The notes beneath the pieces were generated by a model that saw only the letters and a program-made list of their open reading frames with translations, made no database searches and was not told where the DNA came from. Made by a program: the position numbers and the translations under genes. Below, piece by piece: positions 26,148-35,052 of a stretch of 57,365 nucleotides of DNA. Position 1 is the first letter of the stretch, and each line of letters begins with the position of its first letter. The DNA is from Azohydromonas australica DSM 1124 (lineage in GTDB: Bacteria > Pseudomonadota > Gammaproteobacteria > Burkholderiales > Burkholderiaceae_C): the NCBI RefSeq assembly GCF_000430725.1, contig NZ_KE387214.1, forward strand, positions 111,382-168,746, given 5' to 3'.

Positions 26148-27155
26148 ATGACGCTCGATCGCAGACAGTTCCTGGCCGCCACCGGCGGCGCGTTCGCCAC
26201 TTCCAGCCTGTTCGGCGGCTTGGCCGGGCTGCCGGGCCTGGCCTCGGCGCAGACGCTGGTGGAGCAGACGCGCGTGCTGTGCGGCTTCCCGGCCGGCGGC
26301 ACCACGGACGCCGTGTCGCGCCGCGTGGCGGAGAAGCTGCGCGGCAGCTTCGCCAAGATGGCGCTGGTGGAGAACAAGGCCGGCGTGGGCGGGCGCCTGG
26401 CGGTGGAGGAGCTCAAGCGCAGCGCCCCGGACGGCAGCACGCTGCTGATGACGCCGGCGGCCATGATCACGCTCTACCCGCACATCTACCGCAGCATCAA
26501 CTACGGCATCGAGGACGTCACGCCGGTGTCCACCGCCGCCATCGTGCAGTTCGCGCTGGCCGTGGGCCCGGCGGTGCCGGAGAGCGTGAAGACGCTCAAG
26601 GACTTCCTGGCCTGGTGCAAGGCCAACCCGGCCAAGGCCAACTACGCCACGCCGGGCGCGGGCTCGCCGAACCACTTCGTGGCGGCGCTGCTGTCCAAGG
26701 AGAGCGGCGTGGAGCTCAACCACGTGCCCTACCGCGGCTCGGCCCCGGGCGTGACGGACCTGGTGGGCGGCCAGATCGCCTCCATGAGCTCGCCCATCGG
26801 CGACCACCTCCCGCACCTCAAGAGCGGCAAGGTGCGCGTGCTGGCCACCTCGGGCCCGCAGCGCTCGCGCTTCCTGCCCGACGTGCCGACCTACGCCGAG
26901 CAGGGCTTCAAGACGCTGACCATGCAGGAGTGGTACGGCTTCTTCCTGCCGCCCAAGGCGCCGGCGGAGCTGGTCAACCGCGCCGCCGCGGCGATCAAGG
27001 CCGCCGTGTCCACGCAGGAGACCGCCGACGCCTTCGCCCAGCTCGGCTTGGAAACCTCGTCCATCGGACCGGCGGAGCTGCAGAAGATGGTGCGCGAGGA
27101 GAACGCCGCCTGGGGGCCGATCGTGAAGAAGGTGGGCTTCACGCCGGAGGGCTGA
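26148..27155 (+). CDS. Bug-family (tripartite tricarboxylate transporter) periplasmic receptor
   Basis: A 335-residue substrate-binding protein of the Bug/TctC family. The N-terminus has a twin-arginine-type signal (RRQFLAATGGAFATSS, processing near ASA at residue 35). The family core is seen in VLCGFPAGGTTDAVSRRVAEKL, then NKAGVGGRLAVEELKRSAPDG, and GSPNHFVAALLSKESGVELNHVPYRGSAPGVTDLVGGQI. No TctA/TctB membrane genes are adjacent, which is normal for the expanded Bug families of Burkholderiales. In this operon it probably captures the aromatic acid. It lies between the SDR and acyl-CoA dehydrogenase genes. Confidence 0.9.
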   Translation: MTLDRRQFLAATGGAFATSSLFGGLAGLPGLASAQTLVEQTRVLCGFPAGGTTDAVSRRVAEKLRGSFAKMALVENKAGVGGRLAVEELKRSAPDGSTLLMTPAAMITLYPHIYRSINYGIEDVTPVSTAAIVQFALAVGPAVPESVKTLKDFLAWCKANPAKANYATPGAGSPNHFVAALLSKESGVELNHVPYRGSAPGVTDLVGGQIASMSSPIGDHLPHLKSGKVRVLATSGPQRSRFLPDVPTYAEQGFKTLTMQEWYGFFLPPKAPAELVNRAAAAIKAAVSTQETADAFAQLGLETSSIGPAELQKMVREENAAWGPIVKKVGFTPEG

Positions 27156-27164
27156 GCCCACGGT

Positions 27165-27235
27165 GTGAGGGCATCCACGCGCGCCGGGACGCCGCCCGGC
27201 CAGCGTGGACACCCGCCTGCGCGGGTGTGACGGAT
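27165..27235. repeat. REP-like interspersed repeat
   Basis: The 103-bp gap between the receptor and acyl-CoA dehydrogenase genes holds a typical betaproteobacterial extragenic repeat: a perfect palindrome ACACCCGC-CTGC-GCGGGTGT at 27209-27228 preceded by GTGG and followed by GACGG. In translation it gives the familiar TPAQAGVH/RLRGCDG type sequences often mis-annotated as protein tails. Copy number elsewhere in the genome cannot be judged here. Confidence 0.6.
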
Positions 27236-27258
27236 TCCAACGAGAAAGAAAGAGCGCC

Positions 27259-28980
27259 ATGAGCCAGGACGCCCTGCGCGACACCCGCTTCGTGCTGCAG
27301 CAGCTGCTGCAGGCCCCCGCCGTGCTGGCCGGCTTGCCGGCCTTTGCCGAGGTCGATGCCGAGCTCATCGACCAGGTGGCCGAGGCGGCCCATGACTTCG
27401 CCGAGGGACTGCTGGCGCCGCTCAACGCCGCCGGCGACCGCGAGGGCTGCCGCCTGGTGGACGGCGAGGTGCACGCGCCCACCGGCTTCGCCTGGGCCTG
27501 GAGCGAGTTCGTGGAGGGCGGCTGGCCGCTGCTGGCCTGCCATCCGGAGGACGGCGGCCAGGGCCTGCCGCACGTGGTGGACGCCGTGCTGCACGAGGCC
27601 ATCAGCGCCGCCAACCCGGGCTGGGGCATGTACTTCGGCATCCTGCACGGCGGCTACGCCTGCCTGCGCGCGCACGGCAGCGACGACCTCAAGGCCCGCT
27701 ACCTCGGCGACCTGGCCAGCGGCAAGTCGCTGGTCACGATGGCGCTGACCGAGCCCCAGGCCGGCAGCGACCTCGGCGGCTGCCGCACCCGCGCCACGCC
27801 GCGCGGCGACGGCAGCGTGGCGGTCGAGGGCACCAAGATCTTCATCTCCGGCGGCGACCACGACCTCACGCACCAGATCGTGCACCTGGTGCTGGCGCGG
27901 CTGCCCGACGCGCCGGCGGGCTCGCGCGGGCTGTCGCTGTTCCTGGTGCCCAAGTGGCTGCCCGACGGCGCGCGCAACGCGGTGGTGGTCGAGCGCCTGG
28001 AAGAGAAGATGGGCCTGCACGCCAGTCCCACCTGCGTGCTGCGCTTCGACGGCGCCACGGGCTGGCTGATCGGCGAGCCCGGACGCGGCCTCAACGCCAT
28101 GTTTGTGATGATGAACGCGGCGCGCATCAACGTCGGCCTGCAGGGCGTGGGCGCGGCTGCCGCCGCGCTGGCGCAAGCGCAGGACTACGCGGCCGAGCGC
28201 ATCCAGGGCGGCGCGCCGATCCTGCGCCACGCGCCCGTGCAGCGGCTGCTGGCCCACACGCGCGCCTGGACCGAGGGCGGGCGCATGCTGGCCCTCTGGA
28301 CCGCGCTGCGACTGGACGAGGCGCACGCGCATCCGGACACGGCCGAGCGCGAGCGCGCGCTGCGCGAGGCCTCGCTGCTGACGCCGATCGTCAAGGCGCT
28401 GCTGACGGCGCAGGGCTTCGACTCGGTCAGCGACGCGCTGCAGGTCTTCGGCGGCCACGGCTACGTGGGCGAATGGGGCATCGAGCAGCGGCTGCGCGAC
28501 CTGCGCGTGTCGATGCTGTACGAGGGCACCAACGAGATCCAGGCGCTGGACCTGTGGCAGCGCAAGCTGCTGCCCGACCACGCGCAGGTCCTGGCGCGGC
28601 TGCTGGCACGCCTGCTCGACGGCGTGGACTCGCCCTGGACGGCGCCCGCCGCGCAGGCCGCCGAGCGGCTGCTGGGCGGCCTGCGCGGCGCGATGGACGC
28701 CGACACGCCCGCCGGCCTGGCCGCGCCGGCCGCGCTGCGCGCCTGCGGGCTGGTGCTGCTGGCCGCGCTGTGGGCCCGCGCCGACGCGGCGGCGGGCATC
28801 GCCGATGCCGACGACTTCACCCGCCGCAAGCGCGCCACCGCGGCGGTGTACTTCACGCGGCTGCTGCCGGAGCTGGAAGCGCTGCTGGCGCAGCTCGACA
28901 CGCTGCGCCGCGACCCGCGCGAGGCGGCCGGGCTGCTGGCGCAGGCCGCCGGGCTGCCGGAGCCGGCCATGGCAGAGTAA
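27259..28980 (+). CDS. Acyl-CoA dehydrogenase (FadE5-like long type)
   Basis: A 573-residue FAD acyl-CoA dehydrogenase with an extra C-terminal domain. The FAD/substrate loop MALTEPQAGSDLGGCRT lies near residue 161, the RINVGLQGVGAA segment near 290, and the catalytic base is E422 in LYEGTNEIQAL. The C-terminal ~150 residues after the core match the long acyl-CoA dehydrogenase group (AidB/FadE5-like). It would introduce the 2,3-double bond in a saturated phenylpropanoyl- or other acyl-CoA, feeding the crotonase encoded upstream. The start ATG at 27259 is preceded by AAAGAAAGAG. Confidence 0.9.
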   Translation: MSQDALRDTRFVLQQLLQAPAVLAGLPAFAEVDAELIDQVAEAAHDFAEGLLAPLNAAGDREGCRLVDGEVHAPTGFAWAWSEFVEGGWPLLACHPEDGGQGLPHVVDAVLHEAISAANPGWGMYFGILHGGYACLRAHGSDDLKARYLGDLASGKSLVTMALTEPQAGSDLGGCRTRATPRGDGSVAVEGTKIFISGGDHDLTHQIVHLVLARLPDAPAGSRGLSLFLVPKWLPDGARNAVVVERLEEKMGLHASPTCVLRFDGATGWLIGEPGRGLNAMFVMMNAARINVGLQGVGAAAAALAQAQDYAAERIQGGAPILRHAPVQRLLAHTRAWTEGGRMLALWTALRLDEAHAHPDTAERERALREASLLTPIVKALLTAQGFDSVSDALQVFGGHGYVGEWGIEQRLRDLRVSMLYEGTNEIQALDLWQRKLLPDHAQVLARLLARLLDGVDSPWTAPAAQAAERLLGGLRGAMDADTPAGLAAPAALRACGLVLLAALWARADAAAGIADADDFTRRKRATAAVYFTRLLPELEALLAQLDTLRRDPREAAGLLAQAAGLPEPAMAE

Positions 28981-29026
28981 GCGCCGCAGTGCCCCCGGCC
29001 GGTCGGGGTGAGAGGAGACAAGCGAC

Positions 29027-29884
29027 ATGCAGGCATGGACCCTGGGCGCCCCGCGCCCGACCCCGGCGCAGGCCGCGCTGGACAGCGTGATCGGCGCCGT
29101 CGCCCGCCCGCACTTCGCCGCCGCCGCGCTGGCGGCGCTGGAGGGCGCCGTGGGCGCCGCCTCCTGGGCCGTGTACCGGCTGCGCCCGCAACGCCCGCCC
29201 ACCATGCACCTGTCGGCCAGCCGCGGCGTGCCCGACACCACCGGCGAGTGCTTCGCCATCTACCGCGACGCGGGCCTCTACCACCGCGACCGCAGCTTCG
29301 ACGCCGTGCGCGCCCACGGCGGCCCGGGCAGCGCGGTGATGCTGCGCATGCATGCCGACGAGGCTCCCAGCGCCGACCATCGCCAGGCCATCTACCTGCG
29401 CCACGGCATGGTGGAGCGGCTGTCGGTGGCGCGGCTGGAAAGCGACGGCTCGCTGCTGGCCGTCAACCTGTACCGCCACGCGCCCCAGGGCCGCTTCGGC
29501 GACGCGCAGCTCGACCACTTCGGCCAGCTCGCGCAGCCGCTGCTGGCCGCGGTGGCGCGCCACGCCGAGTGGCAGCAGGAGCAGGCGGCGCCCTCCCCTG
29601 CACCCTCGGACCACCGCCAGGCGCTGCGCCGGCGCTGTGACGCGCTGACCGAGCGCGAGCTCGACGTGCTGGAGCGGCTGCTTCGCGGCATGACCTACGA
29701 CGGCATCGCCGCCGACCTGGGCTTGAGCCTGGCGACCGTCAAGACCTACCGCGCCCGCGCCTTCGAGCGGCTGGACATCCGCTTCAAGAGCGAGCTGTTC
29801 GCGGCGTTCATGCCCGGCGCCAGCTGTACGCCCCAGCCGCAGGCCCTGCCGGGCATACCGGATTTCGCGCCGACGCAGCGGTGA
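29027..29884 (+). CDS. LuxR-family transcriptional regulator
   Basis: A 285-residue regulator. The C-terminal LuxR/GerE helix-turn-helix is clear: ALTERELDVLERLLRGMTYDGIAADLGLSLATVKTYRARAFERLDI (residues about 206-251). The N-terminal ~195 residues show no named domain that I can recognise; they resemble the uncharacterised sensor part of LuxR regulators near aromatic degradation genes. No receiver signature (DD..D..K) is present, so it is not a standard response regulator. It is the last gene of the fcs operon, 46 bp after the acyl-CoA dehydrogenase, and is its likely activator. Confidence 0.83.
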   Translation: MQAWTLGAPRPTPAQAALDSVIGAVARPHFAAAALAALEGAVGAASWAVYRLRPQRPPTMHLSASRGVPDTTGECFAIYRDAGLYHRDRSFDAVRAHGGPGSAVMLRMHADEAPSADHRQAIYLRHGMVERLSVARLESDGSLLAVNLYRHAPQGRFGDAQLDHFGQLAQPLLAAVARHAEWQQEQAAPSPAPSDHRQALRRRCDALTERELDVLERLLRGMTYDGIAADLGLSLATVKTYRARAFERLDIRFKSELFAAFMPGASCTPQPQALPGIPDFAPTQR

Positions 29885-29974
29885 GGCCGCGCTTCGGCGC
29901 CGTGGCGGGCGGCACGCCGCGCTGCCCGTCCCGCGGCGCTGAGCCGGCCCGCGGCCTGCCCAGGCCCGCCCCCC

Positions 29975-32497
29975 ATGCCGAATGACCTGACCCCGGGCCT
30001 GGCCCCCGGCGAAGCCGCCGAGCGGCTGCGCCGGGACGGTCCCAACGAGCTGGGCACCAGCCGGCGCCGCACGCTGCCGGACATCGTGGGCGAGGTCGTG
30101 CGCGAGCCGATGTTCCTGCTGCTGCTGGGCGCCGGCGGCATCTACGCCGTCATGGGCGACACGCGCGAGGCGCTGGTGCTGCTGGGCTTCGTGCTCGTCA
30201 TCATGGCCGTGACGGTGCTGCAGGAGCGCCGCACCGACCGGGCGCTGGACGCGCTGCGCGACCTCTCCAGCCCGCGGGCGCTGGCCCTGCGCGGCGGCAC
30301 CGCGGTGCGCATCCCCGGGCGTGAGGTGGTGCGCGGCGACGTGCTGCTGCTGGCCGAGGGCGACCGCATCCCGGCCGACGGCGTGCTGCTGCAGGCACAC
30401 GAGCTGGCCACCGACGAGTCCATGCTGACGGGGGAGTCGGAGGCGGTGCCCAAGCCCGCCGGCGGCGAGCGGGTGTTCGCCGGCACGCTGGTGGTCAGCG
30501 GCCAGGGTGCGATGCGGGTCGAGGCCACCGGCCGGCACACGGAGCTTGGGCGCATCGGCGCCTCGCTGCAGGACATCGGGCTGCAGGCCTCGCCGCTGCG
30601 CGACGACGTGGCGCGGCTGACACGGCGGCTGCTGGTCGTGGGCCTGGCGCTGTGCGCGCTGCTGGTGGCCCTGTTCCGGCTGTCGCGCGGCGGCTGGCTG
30701 GAAGCCCTGCTGGCCGGGATCACGCTGGCCATGGGCGTGCTGCCGCAGGAGTTCCCAGTCGTCATGATCGTGTTCCTGGCGCTGGCGGCCCGGCGCCTGG
30801 CGGCGCAGCGGGTGCTCACCCGCCGGCTGGGCGCCATCGAGACGCTGGGCCAGACCACCGTGCTGGCCGTGGACAAGACCGGCACGCTGACGCTCAACCG
30901 CATGGCCGTGGCCACGCTGTCGGCCGGCGGCGAGGCGCTGGACGTGCGCGACCTCCCCGACGCCGCGCTGCCGCAGCGCTTCCACGAGCTGCTGGAATAC
31001 GCGGTGCTCGCCAGCGAGACCGAGCCGCACGACCCGATGGAGCAGGCCTTCCACCGCCTCGGGGCCACGCAGCTCGCGCACACCGGGCGGCTGCACCCGT
31101 CCTGGACGCTGGCGCGCGAGTACGAGCTGGCCCCGGAGCTGCTGGCGATGAGCCACCTGTGGCGCGAGCACGGAGGCCGCCACGACACGGTCGCGTCCAA
31201 GGGCGCGCCGGAGGCCATCGCCGAGCTGTGCCATCTGGACGCCGCAGCGCTGTCCGCGGTGATGGCGCAGGCCGCGGCACTGGCCGACCAGGGGCTGCGG
31301 GTGCTGGCCGTCGCCAAGGCCCGCCACCCGGTCCAGCAGGCGTGGCCGGCCGCGCAGCACGACTTCGACTTCGAGTGGCTGGGACTGGTGGCGCTGGCCG
31401 ATCCGCTGCGCCCCGAGGTGCCGCAGGCGGTGGCGACCTGCCGCGGTGCCGGCATCCGGGTGCTGATGATCACGGGCGACCACCCGCGCACCGCCCGGGC
31501 CATTGCCCGCCAGGCCGGACTCGACGCCGCCCGGGTGGTCACCGGCCAGGAGCTGGCGGCCCTGGACGCCACCGGGCTGGCGCGCCTGGCGGGCGAGGCC
31601 AGCGTGTTCGCGCGCATGCGGCCGCAGCAGAAGCTGGCCCTGGTCGAAGCCCTGAAGTCCCGCGGCGAGGTGGTGGCGATGACGGGCGACGGCGTCAACG
31701 ACGCCCCCGCGCTCAAGGCCGCCCACATCGGCATCGCCATGGGCCAGCGCGGCACCGACGTGGCCCGCGAGGCGGCGTCCCTCGTGCTGCTGCAGGACGA
31801 CTTCGCCTCCATCGTCACGGCCATCCGACGGGGCCGCCAGACCTACACCAACCTGCGCCGGGCCCTGACCTACACCGTCGCGGTGCACGTGCCGATCGTC
31901 GGGCTGGCGCTGCTGCCGGTCATGCTGGGGCTGCCCGTGGTGCTGGCGCCCATGCACATCGCCTTCCTGGAGCTGGTGATCGACCCGGCCTGCTCGCTGG
32001 TGTTCGAGGCCGAGGACAGCGATGGCGACCTCATGCGCCAGCCGCCCCGGCGGCGCGCCGAGTCGCTGCTGCCGCGGGCCTCGGTCCTGCAGTCACTGCT
32101 CCAGGGCGCGATGGCCACCGCGCTCGTCATGGGCCTGTACGCGGGCATGCTCTCCAGCGCGGCGCTGGCGCCCCTGGCGCCGGCCACGGCCTTCACGGCG
32201 CTGGTGGCGGCCAACGCCGCGCTGATCCTCCCCAGCCGCGCCGGCGGCCGGGGCTGGTCGCGACTGTTCACCGGCATGACCCGCGTCAGCCGCCTCGTCG
32301 TCACCCTCACGTTCGCGGCCCTGGCCATCGCCACCGGCGTGCCCGCCGTGGCAGCGCTGTTCGGCTTCACCGCGCTGCCGCCCTGGCTCTGGCTGGGCTG
32401 CGCCGTGGCAGGCTTGCTGATGGCGGTGCCGTTCGAGCTGGCCCGGCGCTGGCTCAGCCCCGGCAGCCGCGGCGGTGCCGAGGCCGAACCCGCGTGA
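29975..32497 (+). CDS. Cation-transporting P-type ATPase (Ca2+-ATPase-like, P2)
   Basis: An 840-residue integral membrane P-type ATPase. The phosphorylated aspartate is D300 (AVDKTGTLTLN), the actuator motif is MLTGESEAVPKP near residue 150, and the hinge GDGVNDAPALKAAHIGIAM lies near residue 570. The core architecture and the short N-terminus (PGEAAERLRRDGPNELG) match cation ATPases of the Ca2+-like group. In M4 the ion-binding motif reads GVLPQEFPVV, whereas most relatives have PEEFPV or PEGLP, so the first acidic ligand is replaced by Gln. It probably exports or exchanges a divalent or monovalent cation. A universal stress protein gene follows 65 bp downstream. Confidence 0.88.
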   Translation: MPNDLTPGLAPGEAAERLRRDGPNELGTSRRRTLPDIVGEVVREPMFLLLLGAGGIYAVMGDTREALVLLGFVLVIMAVTVLQERRTDRALDALRDLSSPRALALRGGTAVRIPGREVVRGDVLLLAEGDRIPADGVLLQAHELATDESMLTGESEAVPKPAGGERVFAGTLVVSGQGAMRVEATGRHTELGRIGASLQDIGLQASPLRDDVARLTRRLLVVGLALCALLVALFRLSRGGWLEALLAGITLAMGVLPQEFPVVMIVFLALAARRLAAQRVLTRRLGAIETLGQTTVLAVDKTGTLTLNRMAVATLSAGGEALDVRDLPDAALPQRFHELLEYAVLASETEPHDPMEQAFHRLGATQLAHTGRLHPSWTLAREYELAPELLAMSHLWREHGGRHDTVASKGAPEAIAELCHLDAAALSAVMAQAAALADQGLRVLAVAKARHPVQQAWPAAQHDFDFEWLGLVALADPLRPEVPQAVATCRGAGIRVLMITGDHPRTARAIARQAGLDAARVVTGQELAALDATGLARLAGEASVFARMRPQQKLALVEALKSRGEVVAMTGDGVNDAPALKAAHIGIAMGQRGTDVAREAASLVLLQDDFASIVTAIRRGRQTYTNLRRALTYTVAVHVPIVGLALLPVMLGLPVVLAPMHIAFLELVIDPACSLVFEAEDSDGDLMRQPPRRRAESLLPRASVLQSLLQGAMATALVMGLYAGMLSSAALAPLAPATAFTALVAANAALILPSRAGGRGWSRLFTGMTRVSRLVVTLTFAALAIATGVPAVAALFGFTALPPWLWLGCAVAGLLMAVPFELARRWLSPGSRGGAEAEPA

Positions 32498-32562
32498 CCC
32501 TGGAGCCCCAGGCGTCAGCGGGCCGCCCGGGGCCGCCTCATCCATCAAGGGAGATACGTGTC

Positions 32563-32985
32563 GTGAAGATCCTGGTTGCGGTGGACGACAGCGAATGCTG
32601 CAAGCGCATGCTGGCCGGCCTGGTGTCGCAAGCGTTCTGGACCGGCGGCGGGCACGACTGGACCGTCTTCCACGGCGTCCCGCCGCTGCCGCACCGCGCG
32701 GCGGCCCTGGCCGATCCCTCGACCGTCGAGGACTACTACGCCGCCGATGCCGAGCGCGTGCTGCGGCCGGTGCGCGCTTTCCTCGGCCGGCACGGCATCC
32801 AGCCCAGGTTCGTGCACAAGATCTGCCCGCCGGCCCGCGAGATCGCCCGCCTGGCCAACTCGGGCCGCTTCGACCTGGTCGTCATGGGCAGCCATGGCCG
32901 CAGCGCGCTGGGCGCCGCCGCACTGGGCTCCGTGGCGCAGAAGGTGCTGGCCGGGACGAAGACACCGGTGCTGGTCTTCCGCTGA
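32563..32985 (+). CDS. Universal stress protein (UspA family)
   Basis: A 140-residue ATP-binding UspA-type protein. It starts VKILVAVDDSECCKRML, with the strand-1 aspartate pair, and ends with the complete nucleotide motif G-x2-G-x9-G-S (GSHGRSALGAAALGSVAQKVL), so it should bind ATP. The start is the GTG at 32563, with AAGGGAG nine bases upstream; no ATG fits. It follows the P-type ATPase, a common pairing in stress-related loci, and precedes the two-component system by 71 bp. Confidence 0.88.
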   Translation: MKILVAVDDSECCKRMLAGLVSQAFWTGGGHDWTVFHGVPPLPHRAAALADPSTVEDYYAADAERVLRPVRAFLGRHGIQPRFVHKICPPAREIARLANSGRFDLVVMGSHGRSALGAAALGSVAQKVLAGTKTPVLVFR

Positions 32986-33056
32986 GCTCGCGGCGCTCGC
33001 GGTGAGCGGGCCGCCGCTCGGCGTCCGTCCAGCCCTGCCGCCGAAGGAGCCGTGGC

Positions 33057-33764
33057 ATGCACGTGCTGATTATCGAAGACAACCCCGACATCGTCGCCAA
33101 CCTGTACGCCTTCCTGGAGCCGCTGGGGTACGTGCTGGACAACGCGCGCAGCGGACCGGCCGGGCTGGAAGCCGCCAGGACGGGCTCGCATGACGCCATC
33201 GTGCTGGACCTCTCGCTGCCGGGCCTGGACGGCGTGGAGCTGTGCCGCCGGCTCAGGCGCGAGCTGCGCAAGGCCACGCCCGTGCTCATGCTGACCGCCC
33301 GGGACACGATCCAGGACAAGGCGGCGGGCTTCGAAAGCGGCGCTGACGACTACCTGGTCAAGCCCTTCCTGCTGGCGGAGCTCGACCTGCGGCTCAAGGC
33401 CCTGGTGCGCCGCGCGCGGGCCGGGCACGTGGAGACTCAACTGCGGGTCGGCGACCTGTGCTTCGACACCGCCGCGCTCACGGTGACGCGCGCAGGCCGG
33501 CGCATCGAGCTCACGCCCACGGGTTACAAGCTGCTGGCCCGCCTGATGCAGGCCGGCGGCGGCCTGGTCCCGCGCGAGGTGCTGGAGCGCGAGGTCTGGG
33601 GCGACGAGCCGCCGGACAGCGACGCCTTGCGCACCCACATCTACGCCCTGCGGCGGGCCATCGACAAGCCCTTCGACCAGCCGCTGCTCAAGACCGTGCC
33701 CGGCCTGGGATACCGCCTGGAGGCCGCGGGCCCGCTCGCCGGAGGCGCGTCCCATGAAGCGTGA
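33057..33764 (+). CDS. OmpR/PmrA-like response regulator
   Basis: A 235-residue response regulator. Receiver domain: D8/D11-type acidic pocket (IIEDNPD), phospho-acceptor D51 (VLDLSLPG) and the conserved K in YLVKPF. C-terminal OmpR winged helix: RRIELTPTGYKLLARLMQAGG, then DALRTHIYALRRAIDKPF and TVPGLGYRLEA. It overlaps its kinase gene by 11 bp. The genes that follow (GtrA, GT2, ArnT-like, YdjC-like) are those usually controlled by PmrAB-type systems, so regulation of lipid A modification is likely. Confidence 0.9.
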   Translation: MHVLIIEDNPDIVANLYAFLEPLGYVLDNARSGPAGLEAARTGSHDAIVLDLSLPGLDGVELCRRLRRELRKATPVLMLTARDTIQDKAAGFESGADDYLVKPFLLAELDLRLKALVRRARAGHVETQLRVGDLCFDTAALTVTRAGRRIELTPTGYKLLARLMQAGGGLVPREVLEREVWGDEPPDSDALRTHIYALRRAIDKPFDQPLLKTVPGLGYRLEAAGPLAGGASHEA

Positions 33765-34992
33765 AGGCTCGCTGCGCGGACGCGTCGTGGCAGCGTTCAC
33801 GCTGGTGGCGATCGCCGTCGGTGTCTTCTTCGCGTTCGTGGGCTTCCACACGGTGGAACAGGTCGAGAGCCGGCTCATCGGGGCCCGGCTCGGTGAACTG
33901 GCGCAGTGGCAGCTGCAGCGCCTGCGCGCCGGCCAGGAGCCGGCGCTGCCCCCGGGCCTGAGGCTCTACCTGGGAGAGCAGGTGCCCCAGGCGCTGCGGC
34001 AGCTGCCGCCGGGCTTCCACGACATCGACGGTCCGGCAACGACCCTGGATGCGTTCGCCGGCACCACGGACGACGGCCGGCCCTACGTGCTGGTGGACGA
34101 GGAGAGCGACTTCGAGACCATCGAGCAGGAGCTGGTGTCGCGGCTGGCGACCGGTCTGCTGGCCGCGGTGGCGCTGGCGGCTGCGCTGGGCTGGGCCGTC
34201 GCCGGGCGCGAAATCGCGCCGTTGACGGCGCTGGCCGAGGCCGTGCGGCACAAGCGGCTGGACGCCGCCGCGCCGGCCCTGGCCCGCGACGACGAGATCG
34301 GCGTGCTCGGCCGTGCACTGGCCGCGCATACCGCGGAGCTGCAGGAGTTCCTGCACCGGGAGCGGCTATTCACCGGCGACGTCAGCCACGAGCTGCGCAC
34401 GCCCCTGACCGTGATCCTGGGCGCGGCCGAAGTCCTGGGCGCGCAGTGCGCGGACCGTCCGGCGCTCCTGGCCACCGTGGAGCGCATCCACCGCACCGCG
34501 CAGGACACGGCCGACCGGGTCGGGGCCCTGCTGCTGCTGTCGCGCGCGCCGCAGGCCATCAGCGCGCCGCGCATCGCGCTGCGCCCGCTGGTGGAGCGCG
34601 AGATGGAACGCTGCCGGCCCCTGCTGCGCGGACGCGGCGTCGAGCTCGCGCTCGATGCGCCCGGCGAGGTGTGGGTGTTCGCGCAACCCGAGCTGGCCGC
34701 CATGGCCATCGGCAACCTGCTGCGCAACGCCTGCCTCTACACCGAGCACGGACGCATCGACATCCGCCTGGCGCCGGTCGGGCTGGACGTGGTGGACACC
34801 GGGCCGGGCCTGCCGCCGGCCGTGCGGGCGCAGCTCTTCGAACGCTTCGTGCGCGGCGATGCGCAGGCGACCAGCGGCGCGGGCTTGGGCCTGGCGCTGG
34901 TCAAGCGCATCACGGAGCACCTGGGCTGGAGCGTCGAGCTGGTCGCCTCGGACGCCGGCGGCAGCCACTTCAGGCTGCGCTTTCCGGGCTGA
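33754..34992 (+). CDS. PmrB-like sensor histidine kinase
   Basis: A 412-residue membrane kinase. First transmembrane helix at about residues 11-30 (VVAAFTLVAIAVGVFFAFVG), a short periplasmic sensor of ~95 residues, second helix at about 132-150, HAMP-like linker, then the HisKA box with phospho-acceptor H212 (GDVSHELRTPLTV) and the ATPase domain ending DTGPGLPP and GAGLGLALVK. The periplasmic region contains several acidic residues (DEESDFETIEQE) close to the second helix, reminiscent of the Fe3+/cationic peptide-sensing patches of PmrB. It forms a pair with the overlapping response regulator. Confidence 0.9.
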   Translation: MKREGSLRGRVVAAFTLVAIAVGVFFAFVGFHTVEQVESRLIGARLGELAQWQLQRLRAGQEPALPPGLRLYLGEQVPQALRQLPPGFHDIDGPATTLDAFAGTTDDGRPYVLVDEESDFETIEQELVSRLATGLLAAVALAAALGWAVAGREIAPLTALAEAVRHKRLDAAAPALARDDEIGVLGRALAAHTAELQEFLHRERLFTGDVSHELRTPLTVILGAAEVLGAQCADRPALLATVERIHRTAQDTADRVGALLLLSRAPQAISAPRIALRPLVEREMERCRPLLRGRGVELALDAPGEVWVFAQPELAAMAIGNLLRNACLYTEHGRIDIRLAPVGLDVVDTGPGLPPAVRAQLFERFVRGDAQATSGAGLGLALVKRITEHLGWSVELVASDAGGSHFRLRFPG

Positions 34993-35031
34993 GCGCGGGC
35001 GCACGCACCGTCTTGACGTTCTCTTAACGCG

Positions 35032-35049
35032 CCGGACCCTAAGGTCCGG
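35032..35049 (+). promoter_or_regulatory. Hairpin covering the ribosome site of the gtrA-like gene
   Basis: CCGGACC (35032-35038) and GGTCCGG (35043-35049) pair perfectly around a CTAA loop. The only plausible Shine-Dalgarno for the GTG start at 35053, AAGG at 35041-35044, lies partly in the loop and partly in the stem. This may reduce translation or make it conditional; it could also end the kinase transcript. Confidence 0.4.
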
Positions 35050-35052
35050 ACC

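Noticed and set aside
27156..27258. Small peptide gene between receptor and acyl-CoA dehydrogenase
   Set aside because: The open frame is the translation of a widespread extragenic palindromic repeat, not a gene.
28853..31957. Minus-strand open frame of over 1,000 codons
   Set aside because: Antisense of the LuxR regulator and P-type ATPase genes, both with unmistakable catalytic or DNA-binding motifs.
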